Shown here: one piece after another, positions 53,601 through 60,436 of the stretch
Layout: each line of letters starts with the position of its first letter
Numbering within the stretch: position 1 is the first letter of the stretch
Assembly (NCBI GenBank): GCA_002733665.1
Contig: NVWM01000011.1
Coordinates: 1,257 to 65,256 of the forward strand
DNA from: Lutibacter sp.
GTDB lineage: Bacteria > Bacteroidota > Bacteroidia > Flavobacteriales > Flavobacteriaceae
Direction: 5' to 3'
Length of the DNA: 64,000 nt
Position numbers and translations under genes: made by a program
The notes under the pieces: generated by a model
What the model saw: only the letters and a program-made list of their open reading frames with translations
The model's database searches: none
What the model was told of the DNA's origin: nothing

Positions 53601-53683
53601 ACATTAATACTACCGATGTGAAACGTATTAACCGTATTATTGTTAATGAATACATGAACGAATACAACGGAAACGTTGCCTAA
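50615..53683 (+). CDS. hsdR: Type I restriction endonuclease, R subunit
   Basis: HsdR is the motor and nuclease of a type I R-M complex. The 1022-residue protein has the PD-(D/E)xK nuclease site in FRPDIILL and IEVKKPNN (about residue 134). Walker A is HTQGSGKTALAY (about residue 313), the helicase motif II is FLDEVHRSY (about residue 425), and then TGTPLLGKEY and the motif VI LLQTLTRVNRTY follow. A coiled C-terminal part contacts the methylase. It precedes a DUF4143 ATPase, hsdM and hsdS. Confidence 0.95.
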   Translation: MIFNEDSRVKIPSILHLIQLGYKYLSLKNNDWDESTNIFTDIFFKQLHVINPSLSERDIQKVYDEVSLSLENEDLGRAFYKKLIDQSGVKLIDFENFDNNSFHVVTELPYKKDDETFRPDIILLINGMPLVFIEVKKPNNRDGILAEHKRMQTRFQNKKFRKFINLTQLMVFSNNMKYNDKDTQMLEGAFYSTTNYYKPIFNYFREEETFNLETLLNPITEEEENFVLKDTNLLSIKSNKEFTSNKKPNTPTNSISTSLFQRERLKFILQYAFAYVEEEKGLEKHVMRYPQLFATKAIENKLENGIRKGIIWHTQGSGKTALAYFNVKHLTDYYQKKNIIPKFYFIVDRLDLLTQASKEFTARGLVVHKVNSRDEFTRDIKSTKVIHNSSGKAEITVVNIQKFKDDPNVIKNNDYNLSVQRIFFLDEVHRSYNPKGSFLANLELADKYSIKIGLTGTPLLGKEYNSKTLFGDYIHKYYYNLSIKDGYTLRLIREEIETNYKLTLQKTLEEIKVLQGNADKKTVYAHHKFVEPMLDYIVKDMEQARIAMNDNSIGGMVVCDSSDQAKMMHEIFQNKYAPQSESLLNLAAEESESYGNKKRGNSKINSGQVILHDIGTKQDRKDWVSDFKAGNIDLLFVYNMLLTGFDAKRLKKLYIGRKIKSHNLLQTLTRVNRTYKTHKYGFVVDFADIQKEFDKTNQDYFNELQSEFGDEMQHYSNLFKSAEEIQVEIEEIKDVLFKFDIDNATVFGEQISEINERTEIRRIAKALNNAKELYNLIRLSGNFELLEKLDFRKLTVLARLTNDRLALINTREALENNVETDNILNTALEDVIFAFTKIKEEEMVLADELKNVLQKTREILGGNFDPRDPIFVSLREELERLFKKKNLSEVTKEEMEANIKALNAIYDKAKKLERENQLLKAKYDYDAKYARIHKRLMEKDPLTDNERKLFDALIGLKTAVDKEILQNSKILENESYVEKMVMRIVVNQFKNEQDIDINTTDVKRINRIIVNEYMNEYNGNVA

Positions 53684-53687
53684 TAGC

Positions 53688-53744
53688 CACTTAAAAATCA
53701 TCACTTTAAGTGATTGTACTCACTAAATAGCATAACTATTAGTG
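53688..53744. promoter_or_regulatory. Inverted-repeat ladder between hsdR and the ATPase gene
   Basis: CACTTAAA / TTTAAGTG (53688-53695, 53705-53712), AGTGA / TCACT (53709-53713, 53720-53724) and CACTAAATAG / CTATTAGTG (53721-53730, 53736-53744, one bulged base) interleave on a CACT/AGTG theme. A -7 element TATATTTG (53763-53770) follows. It may be an operator region or an mRNA hairpin. Confidence 0.5.
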
Positions 53745-53762
53745 AATATAGATGTAAAATAG

Positions 53763-53770
53763 TATATTTG
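53763..53770 (+). promoter_or_regulatory. Predicted -7 element of the DUF4143 ATPase gene
   Basis: TATATTTG matches TAnnTTTG and lies 9 bp before the ATG at 53780; no TTG at -33 is visible. Confidence 0.4.
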
Positions 53771-53779
53771 TAAAAAAAA

Positions 53780-54898
53780 ATGTATAATCGGACGTTAAAA
53801 AGCACACTCAAAAGCAAAATAAATAAGGGCAAAGCCATTATACTGATTGGTCCTAGACAAGTAGGAAAAACAACCTTACTAAAAGAAGTAATAGGTGCTA
53901 AAAAACACCTTTTCTTAGACGGAGACGATTCTACAGTTAGGAACTTATTAAACATCCCTAATACTGAGCAAATAAGAAGTATTATAGGCTCTAATAAATT
54001 AATTTTTATTGACGAAGCGCAAAGAATAGAGGGTATAGGGTTGACCTTGAAAATCATAACAGATCAATTTAAAGATGTGCAAGTACTTGTAAGTGGCTCA
54101 TCATCTTTCGATTTATCCAATGCACTTAATGAACCCTTAACAGGAAGAAAATGGGAATACGAATTATATCCAATAAGTTGGGAAGAATTTGAAGATAAAC
54201 ATGAATATTTAGTTTCAGAACAGCAATTAGAAAACAGACTATTGTATGGCTTCTACCCAGATATTTTAAATAATCCTGGAGAAGAAAAAGAACTTTTAAA
54301 ACAATTGGTAAACAGTTATTTATATAGAGATATTTTAGCGTATTCCAATATTAGAAAACCAGAAGTACTTGAGAAACTAGTGCAAGCCTTAGCACTTCAG
54401 TTGGGGAATGAGGTAAACTATAATGAACTGGCTCAAATAGTTGGTATTGATAAAAATACTGTTTCTAATTATATAGACATTCTTGAAAAAGGATATGTGA
54501 TTTTTAGACTCAATAGTTTTAGTAGAAATTTGAGAAATGAAATTAAAAAAAATAAGAAAATTTATTTTTATGACAATGGTGTTCGGAATATGGTATTAGG
54601 AAACTTCAGTCCATTAAACTTACGCCAAGATACTGGCGCATTGTGGGAGAATTTCTTAATTTCAGAAAGACTCAAGCAAAACAAATATAAAAATAAGGAT
54701 ACCAAAATGTATTTTTGGCGTACCAAGCAGCAACAAGAAGTAGATCTAGTAGAAGAACATAATGGCAGTATTACAGGTTTTGAATTCAAATGGAACGCCA
54801 AGAAAAAATTAAAATTGCCAAAGACTTTTGTAAACGAATACAATGCAAAAGAAATAATAATAGATAGAAAGAACTTTAGAGAGTTTACCACAATATAA
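53780..54898 (+). CDS. AAA ATPase with DUF4143 domain, inside the type I R-M locus
   Basis: The 372-residue protein has Walker A GPRQVGKTT (residues 24-32), Walker B KLIFIDEAQ, the sensor-like VLVSGSSSFDLS and the C-terminal DUF4143 region with PKTFVNEYNAKEIIID. Such AAA_14/DUF4143 proteins are widespread and of unknown function. It sits between hsdR and hsdM on the same strand, 12 bp before hsdM, so it may be a passenger or may contribute to defence. It has its own probable -7 element. Confidence 0.88.
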   Translation: MYNRTLKSTLKSKINKGKAIILIGPRQVGKTTLLKEVIGAKKHLFLDGDDSTVRNLLNIPNTEQIRSIIGSNKLIFIDEAQRIEGIGLTLKIITDQFKDVQVLVSGSSSFDLSNALNEPLTGRKWEYELYPISWEEFEDKHEYLVSEQQLENRLLYGFYPDILNNPGEEKELLKQLVNSYLYRDILAYSNIRKPEVLEKLVQALALQLGNEVNYNELAQIVGIDKNTVSNYIDILEKGYVIFRLNSFSRNLRNEIKKNKKIYFYDNGVRNMVLGNFSPLNLRQDTGALWENFLISERLKQNKYKNKDTKMYFWRTKQQQEVDLVEEHNGSITGFEFKWNAKKKLKLPKTFVNEYNAKEIIIDRKNFREFTTI

Positions 54899-54910
54899 GT
54901 GACATAATTT

Positions 54911-56536
54911 ATGACTAACACAGCGCAATTTGAAACCCAAACCAAAACACTCATAGACGATCTTAAAAGCGTCTGTGCAAATTACGGCTTGGGAAATGAT
55001 GGAAACGAATTTAAAATTATCACACAAGTATTTCTATATAAATTCTTAAACGATAAATATGTTTACGAATTAAAACAATTGGAGCCTGCATTAGCAAAAA
55101 CAGAAAACTTTGATGACGCAATTGAAAAGTACTCCGAAGATGATTTAGAATTCTTAAGCATGCAGATTAGTGAGAACACAGCTCGCATTGCACCTAAAAA
55201 TTTATTATCTCGTTTATTTAAACAGCAAAACAAAGACCAGTTTGCTGATATTTTTGACCAAACACTATTAGATGTTGCCAAAGCAAATAATGATATATTC
55301 TCGGTACTTACGCAAGGTGGTGAAAAAATTGTACTGTTTGAAAATATAAGTAAATACGTAAGTGATAATAGAGACGCTTTTTGCAAAGCTTTAGTAAACA
55401 AACTTGTAGGTTTTAGTTTTGAACATATATTCACTCAAAAGTTTGACTTTTTCGCAACCATTTTTGAGTATTTGATAAAAGATTACAATACCAATAGCGG
55501 TGGTAAATATGCTGAATATTTTACTCCACATGCAGTTGCGAAAATTATGGCAGCTTGTTTAGTAACTGATACCAACGTAAACAATGTAACCTGTTATGAT
55601 CCGAGTGCAGGATCTGGGACGCTTTTAATGAATATTGCACATGCCATAGGAGAAGATAAATGTACTATTTACTCACAAGATATTTCTCAAAAGTCCTCTG
55701 CTCTATTGCGTTTAAATTTAATTTTAAACAACCTCGTACATTCTATACGAAACATTATACAAGGAAACACCATTTTAAAACCGTATCACAAGCAAGACAA
55801 CGGTCAACTAGAGCAGTTTGACTATATCGTGTCAAATCCTCCATTTAAGTTAGATTTTAGCGATTATAGCGCAGATTTAGACAGCAAAGCCAATAAGGAG
55901 CGCTTTTTTGCAGGAATACCTAATATTCCTAAAACCAAGAAAGACTCGATGGCTATTTATTTGTTGTTTATACAGCATATCATGCACAGTCTTACTGCTA
56001 AAGGGAAAGCCGCAATTGTTGTACCAACAGGATTTATAACTGCACAATCTGGTATTGATAAAAAGATTAGACAAAAACTAATAGAAAGTAAAATGTTGGC
56101 AGGAGTAGTAAGTATGCCGTCTAATATATTTGCAACCACAGGAACCAACGTAAGTATTTTGTTTTTAGACAAAACCAATACCAAGGATGTGGTTTTAATT
56201 GATGCTTCTAACTTAGGAACAAAAGTTAAAGATGGTAAAAACCAAAAAACCGTTTTAAGCGAAACTGAAGAACAACAAATTATTAATGTTTTTAATGCAA
56301 AAGAAGCAAAAGATGATTTCTCTGTCATAGTTTCTTATGATGAGATTAAAAACAAAAACTACAGTTTAAGTGCTGGGCAATATTTTGAAGTGAAAATTGA
56401 ATATAAAGATATTTCTGCGGATGAATTTGATACTAAAATGAATGACTTTGAAAGCACTTTAGAAAATCTGTTTACAGAATCTAAAGGTCTAGAAAAAGAG
56501 ATTCATAAGAATTTAAAAAGTTTGAAATATGAATAA
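54911..56536 (+). CDS. hsdM: Type I restriction-modification methyltransferase, M subunit
   Basis: HsdM adds N6-methyl groups to adenine in the recognition sequence. The 541-residue protein has an N-terminal HsdM_N domain. The SAM motif DPSAGSGTLLMN is at about residues 225-240, and the catalytic SNPPFKLDF is near residue 309. Its end overlaps hsdS by 8 bp, ensuring coupled translation of the M and S subunits. Confidence 0.96.
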   Translation: MTNTAQFETQTKTLIDDLKSVCANYGLGNDGNEFKIITQVFLYKFLNDKYVYELKQLEPALAKTENFDDAIEKYSEDDLEFLSMQISENTARIAPKNLLSRLFKQQNKDQFADIFDQTLLDVAKANNDIFSVLTQGGEKIVLFENISKYVSDNRDAFCKALVNKLVGFSFEHIFTQKFDFFATIFEYLIKDYNTNSGGKYAEYFTPHAVAKIMAACLVTDTNVNNVTCYDPSAGSGTLLMNIAHAIGEDKCTIYSQDISQKSSALLRLNLILNNLVHSIRNIIQGNTILKPYHKQDNGQLEQFDYIVSNPPFKLDFSDYSADLDSKANKERFFAGIPNIPKTKKDSMAIYLLFIQHIMHSLTAKGKAAIVVPTGFITAQSGIDKKIRQKLIESKMLAGVVSMPSNIFATTGTNVSILFLDKTNTKDVVLIDASNLGTKVKDGKNQKTVLSETEEQQIINVFNAKEAKDDFSVIVSYDEIKNKNYSLSAGQYFEVKIEYKDISADEFDTKMNDFESTLENLFTESKGLEKEIHKNLKSLKYE

Positions 56537-57749
56537 TATTTCAAAAACAACATTAGGAAATTTAATTGAATTTCAAAGAGGTTATGATTTGCCTAAATCA
56601 AAAATGATTGATGGAATTTACCCTGTTCGTTCTTCAAACGGAATACTTGGTTACCATAATGAATATAAAACTAAAGGTCCAGGAATTACAATTGGACGAA
56701 GTGGAACAGTCGGAATTCCTCATTTAATAAAAACGAACTTTTACCCACATAATACGTCGTTATTTATTAAAGATTTTAAAGGAAATGATGTAAACTATAT
56801 TTTTTACTTCCTTAAAAATTTAAAACTGAATGATAGAAAGAGCGGTTCAAGTGTACCTACAATGAATAGAAATCACTTACATCCTTTAGATATTTTAGCG
56901 CATTTGAATATTACAACCCAAAAACAAATAGCCAAAGTCCTTTCAGATTTAGATACTAAAATAGAAATCAACAATAAAATCAACCAAGAATTAGAAGCAA
57001 TGGCAAAAACGTTGTATGATTATTGGTTTGTACAATTCGATTTTCCAGATGCGAATGGTAAACCTTATAATTCATCTGGTGGAAGAATGGTTTTTAATGA
57101 AGCACTAAAACGTGAGATTCCTGAGGGTTGGGAAGTGAAATATTTAACCGAAGAAATGGATCTTCAATATGGCTTTCCTTTCAGTACAAAGTTATTTAAT
57201 TCTGAAGAAAATGGAGTTCCTGTAATAAGAATAAGAGATATTTTAAAATGTTCTATTTCAAACCACTCAACACAAGAAGTTGATGAAAAATACAAATTAA
57301 ACAAGGGTGATATTTTAGTCGGAATGGACGGTAATTTTCATATTAATTACTGGAATAAAGAAGGTTGTTATTTAAATCAAAGAAGCCTGCGAATTAGATC
57401 TAATGAAAATTCTATTACTGAAATACAAACTAAATATTCAATTGAACCATATATAAAAGCAAGAGAAAAAAATGTTTCAAGAACTACTGTAGCTCATTTA
57501 AGCGCAAAAGACGTTAATGATTTAAAGGTTTTAAAAGCAACAAACGAAATACAATTAAAAGCAAATAAATTCTTTAAATTAACTTTAAATAAAATAGTTT
57601 CTAATCGAGACCAGAATCAAAAACTCTCAGAATTAAGAAATTGGTTATTGCCTATGTTAATGAATGGTCAGGTTACTGTTGGCGAAGTAGAGCAAGAGTT
57701 GGGTATGGTTGCAGAAGAGAGTGCTAAGTATGGAAATAAAATTGGTTAA
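56529..57749 (+). CDS. hsdS: Type I restriction-modification specificity subunit, S
   Basis: HsdS carries two target-recognition domains (residues about 1-140 and 200-340) separated by a helical conserved region (AKVLSDLDTKIEINNKINQE, about residues 138-157). A C-terminal conserved helix ends LRNWLLPMLMNGQVTVG. It reads two half-sites of a split DNA target that cannot be predicted by eye. The gene is intact. Confidence 0.94.
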   Translation: MNNISKTTLGNLIEFQRGYDLPKSKMIDGIYPVRSSNGILGYHNEYKTKGPGITIGRSGTVGIPHLIKTNFYPHNTSLFIKDFKGNDVNYIFYFLKNLKLNDRKSGSSVPTMNRNHLHPLDILAHLNITTQKQIAKVLSDLDTKIEINNKINQELEAMAKTLYDYWFVQFDFPDANGKPYNSSGGRMVFNEALKREIPEGWEVKYLTEEMDLQYGFPFSTKLFNSEENGVPVIRIRDILKCSISNHSTQEVDEKYKLNKGDILVGMDGNFHINYWNKEGCYLNQRSLRIRSNENSITEIQTKYSIEPYIKAREKNVSRTTVAHLSAKDVNDLKVLKATNEIQLKANKFFKLTLNKIVSNRDQNQKLSELRNWLLPMLMNGQVTVGEVEQELGMVAEESAKYGNKIG

Positions 57750-57801
57750 CCAAAGCATAAAAAAAGGTTTTAAATTTTATAGCGCAGTACAACTACTTTT
57801 T

Positions 57802-58245
57802 TTAAAACGCTTTAGTATATACTCTACTCTTTATAGTTGATGATAGTATCAAAGAAGTTGTCAATTCACCATACACAGTCAATTTTTCATTTAACTCTTC
57901 TAAATGTTTAGGATTTCTTACAACACCTTTCATCAACATGCAATCGTTTCCTGTTAGTTTATGACATTCTGATATTTCTGGAACGTCTTTTATATATTCT
58001 TCGAAGTTTTTGACCTGTCCAAAACGAATTTTTATAGATATATAAACACCTAATGAATATCCTAAAGACTCCATATTAATATCAGTATTATAACCATTAA
58101 TAATTCCGGCTTCTTCCATTTTTTGAATCCTTTCTGAAACGGTAGGAGATGAAAGTCCAACTTTTTTGGAGATTTCAGTTAATGGAACTCTCGCATTGCA
58201 TTGTAATTCTTCTAAAATTTGTAAGTTAATGGTGTCTATTTTCAT
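57802..58245 (-). CDS. Lrp/AsnC-family transcriptional regulator
   Basis: The 147-residue regulator has an N-terminal winged helix (residues 1-60, with VPLTEISKKVGLSSPTVSER) and a C-terminal Lrp-type ligand domain (residues about 65-140, with MLMKGVVRN). Ligands are usually amino acids. It is convergent with hsdS and divergent from the DinB operon, which it may control. Confidence 0.93.
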   Translation of the reverse strand: MKIDTINLQILEELQCNARVPLTEISKKVGLSSPTVSERIQKMEEAGIINGYNTDINMESLGYSLGVYISIKIRFGQVKNFEEYIKDVPEISECHKLTGNDCMLMKGVVRNPKHLEELNEKLTVYGELTTSLILSSTIKSRVYTKAF

Positions 58246-58374
58246 TAGTTAGGTTTAATGTTAATATTTCATTTAAAATTAAGGTTATTTTTGGATAATA
58301 CAAAATATATTAATTTTTTATGTATGTTTATTGTGTTAATTTCGAATATAGAAATTACTTAAAAATCAACAAAT

Positions 58375-58893
58375 ATGACAACACAAGATTTGAATTCATC
58401 AGAATTTAACGAATATTACAATCGATATATTGATAAACTTTCAACGAATTTATCTTTAATTGAAGGTTATAAAACTGGTAAGAATACTGTTTTGAACTTT
58501 TTCAAGTCAATTCCAAATGATAAATTGGAATATCGTTATGCTTCAGGTAAATGGACAGTTAAAGAAGTGCTTCAGCATTTAATTGATACTGAGCGTATTT
58601 TTATGTATCGTTGTTTTAGAATAGCAAGACGTGACACTACTTCTTTGGTGGGATATGATCAAGATATTTATATAGAACCTTCTAAAGCGAATAATAAATC
58701 AATTGAAGAGTTGTTAAATGAATTTGAAATTAATAGAAATAATTCTATTGCTATTATTAATAGTTTATCTGATGACGATTTGAAGTTTGTTGGTGTTTCA
58801 AGTGAGAGTCCATTGTCAGCCAGAGCAGCAGCATTTATAATTTTGGGTCATGATATTTGGCATATGGAAGTAATTAAAGAAAGATATTTGTAA
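58375..58893 (+). CDS. DinB-family protein
   Basis: The 172-residue four-helix-bundle protein fits the DinB/DUF664 family, with LQHLIDTERIFMYRCFRIAR and the late GHDIWHMEVIKERY histidines that can bind a metal. DinB proteins are a thiol- or metal-dependent enzyme group of mixed function; the role here is not known. It starts an operon with a DUF1272 protein, an unknown and a GNAT. Confidence 0.85.
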   Translation: MTTQDLNSSEFNEYYNRYIDKLSTNLSLIEGYKTGKNTVLNFFKSIPNDKLEYRYASGKWTVKEVLQHLIDTERIFMYRCFRIARRDTTSLVGYDQDIYIEPSKANNKSIEELLNEFEINRNNSIAIINSLSDDDLKFVGVSSESPLSARAAAFIILGHDIWHMEVIKERYL

Positions 58894-58894
58894 G

Positions 58895-59185
58895 ATGTTA
58901 GAGTTAAGACCAAATTGCGAACATTGTAATAAAGATTTACCAAATACTTCTGACGAAGCTATGATTTGCACTTTTGAATGTACTTATTGTAAAGAATGTG
59001 CTTTGGATGTTTTCGAAAATGTGTGTCCAAGTTGTTCTGGAAATTTTGTTCAAAGACCAATTCGTACTTCAAAAATGATTCAGAAATATCCTGCTTCTAC
59101 AAAGAAAGTTTTCAAGCCTAAAGACTTAGGGAAAGCAAAAATAAATACAGAAATATTTATAAACATTGAACCAGAAAAAAGATGA
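58895..59185 (+). CDS. DUF1272 protein
   Basis: The 96-residue protein has a DUF1272-type Cys cluster: RPNCEHCNKDLP, ICTFECTYCKECALDVF and CPSCSGN, eight cysteines likely binding two zinc ions. It begins 1 bp after the dinB-like stop. Its role is unknown; its short basic C-terminal tail is specific. Confidence 0.85.
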   Translation: MLELRPNCEHCNKDLPNTSDEAMICTFECTYCKECALDVFENVCPSCSGNFVQRPIRTSKMIQKYPASTKKVFKPKDLGKAKINTEIFINIEPEKR

Positions 59186-59652
59186 AATATCAGTTCGAAA
59201 AATATAAAGACAGGAAGATAGAGTTTGTAAAATCAGTCAGTGCTAATGATTGTAAAGTAAAAGTATATACAATTACCAATAGAGAAAACTTTGAATCCAT
59301 CGAAATATTTGAAAACACTATAAAGCAACTTCCAAGTTGGACTGATAATATAATAAATTCAAGTTTACCAACTTACAAACATGCTTTTTTGATGGTTCAT
59401 GAGGCACGTCCAGGTGTTCTGATTATATTATGTTGGTGGACTGGCGAAAATATGCTTGAAACCAATATTTATTTTGCAGACTTCGACAAGCCATCAGAAA
59501 TAAATCCATCTCTTTATAAGTCAAAACAATTGGTTTGTATTTGGGAAATGGAAATTTATGCACACGAACGAAAAGCATGGATAAAACATGTACTGTCTAA
59601 CCCAAATTCACCCAAATTTGATGATTATATGAACGATTATTTAATTAAATAG
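59182..59652 (+). CDS. Unknown protein in the DinB operon
   Basis: The 156-residue protein overlaps DUF1272 by 4 bp and ends 2 bp before the GNAT, so it is translated from the same operon. It is soluble and rich in aromatics (ILCWWTGENMLETNIYFADF and EMEIYAHERKAWIKHVLS). I cannot assign a family. Confidence 0.6.
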   Translation: MKYQFEKYKDRKIEFVKSVSANDCKVKVYTITNRENFESIEIFENTIKQLPSWTDNIINSSLPTYKHAFLMVHEARPGVLIILCWWTGENMLETNIYFADFDKPSEINPSLYKSKQLVCIWEMEIYAHERKAWIKHVLSNPNSPKFDDYMNDYLIK

Positions 59653-59654
59653 TT

Positions 59655-60107
59655 ATGCCTGAAATTAAAATTCGTTTTACAAAAGAAGAAGATATCAATC
59701 AAATCATAGATTTATGTGAAGCACATGCAAACTATGAACAATGTGAATATGAGAAAGACGGGAAAGCAGAAAGATTAAGTAATAGTTTGTTTTCTGACAA
59801 TCCTAAACTGTTTTGTTTAGTAGTAGAAAAAGAGAATCAATTAATTGGATATGCAACGTATATGAAACAGTACTCTACTTGGGATGCAAACGAATATATT
59901 TATATGGATTGCTTATTTATGAATGAGAATGCACGTGGACATGGTTTGGGCGAAAACTTGGTCAGAAGAATTCAAGAAGAAGGGAAAAAACTCAATTGTA
60001 ATTTAATACAATGGCAAACTCCAGATTTTAATGTTAGAGCCATAAAGTTTTATAGGAGAATTGGTGCGAAATCAAAAGAGAAAGAACGTTTCTTTCTTGA
60101 AATATAA
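59655..60107 (+). CDS. GNAT-family N-acetyltransferase
   Basis: The 150-residue enzyme has the acetyl-CoA site of the GNAT fold (MNENARGHGLGENLVRRIQE, residues about 93-112). The preceding strand DCLFM and the closing IKFYRRIGAKSKEKERFFLE also fit. The acceptor substrate is unknown. It closes the DinB operon, whose end is followed by the promoter of the aromatic amino-acid operon. Confidence 0.88.
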   Translation: MPEIKIRFTKEEDINQIIDLCEAHANYEQCEYEKDGKAERLSNSLFSDNPKLFCLVVEKENQLIGYATYMKQYSTWDANEYIYMDCLFMNENARGHGLGENLVRRIQEEGKKLNCNLIQWQTPDFNVRAIKFYRRIGAKSKEKERFFLEI

Positions 60108-60135
60108 AATTTATTTCATTTTTTAGGCTAACTGC

Positions 60136-60165
60136 TTGTATATCTAATTTTTATTTTTAGATTTG
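60136..60165 (+). promoter_or_regulatory. Predicted promoter of the aromatic amino-acid operon leader
   Basis: TTG (60136-60138), exactly 19 bp, and TAGATTTG (60158-60165). The expected start, near 60171, puts the transcript just before the leader-peptide ATG at 60185. Confidence 0.85.
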
Positions 60166-60184
60166 TCACTTACAACGAAGAACA

Positions 60185-60247
60185 ATGAATTTACAAAACA
60201 ATTGGAACGGTTTCTATTTTTACTTTTATTTTTTTAATAAGAGTTGA
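60185..60247 (+). CDS. Aromatic leader peptide (attenuator peptide) of the phe/tyr operon
   Basis: A 20-codon ORF, too short for routine ORF calling. It starts ATG at 60185, has a Trp codon at 60203, then a run of eight aromatic codons, TTC TAT TTT TAC TTT TAT TTT (60212-60232) and a further TTT (60233-60235), and ends TGA at 60245-60247. The peptide contains five Phe, three Tyr and one Trp. This mirrors the classical pheA leader of enterobacteria. The stop codon overlaps the first arm of the antiterminator hairpin. A stalled ribosome during Phe/Tyr shortage would leave that arm free. Confidence 0.88.
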   Translation: MNLQNNWNGFYFYFYFFNKS

Positions 60248-60308
60248 GACTTTGCGCCATATTGTTAACAATATATCTGAAAGTCTCGAAATATCGAGGC
60301 TTTTTTTT
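60246..60308 (+). promoter_or_regulatory. Transcription attenuator with mutually exclusive hairpins
   Basis: Antiterminator: GAGACTTT (60246-60253) pairs perfectly with AAAGTCTC (60280-60287), enclosing an inner ATATTG-TTAA-CAATAT hairpin (60259-60274). Terminator: AAGTCTCGA (60281-60289) pairs with TCGAGGCTT (60294-60302), with an AATA loop and one G-U wobble, followed by eight T (60301-60308). The arms share 60281-60287, so only one structure can form. Confidence 0.85.
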
Positions 60309-60384
60309 GTGAATAAAAGAGCGTATGAACCGAGCGTGTTAAAAACTTTGTCATTTAATGAAAATGATTAATAGCGAACACATG

Positions 60385-60414
60385 CTTGTACTGAGCGAAG
60401 TCGAAGTGTGACAG
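60385..60414. repeat. Intergenic repeat copy upstream of pheA
   Basis: CTTGTACTGAGCGAAGTCGA and AGTGTGACAG share the AGTCGAAGT core with the copy at 6638-6687. Confidence 0.6.
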
Positions 60415-60436
60415 TTAAAAACAATAGGAATAACAC

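Larger units (their letters stand above)
60108..60436 (+). other. 329-bp leader region of the aromatic operon
   Basis: The gap before pheA holds the promoter, leader peptide and attenuator, and then 128 bp with a copy of the intergenic repeat (CTGAGCGAAGTCGAAGTGTGACAG, 60391-60414 region). I see no other gene in it. Confidence 0.85.

Noticed and set aside
57750-57801. Right-end attachment site of an R-M island matching the tRNA-Asp 3' end
   Set aside because: The stretch GGGTTCGAGTCCCGTCC does not recur near the end of hsdS.
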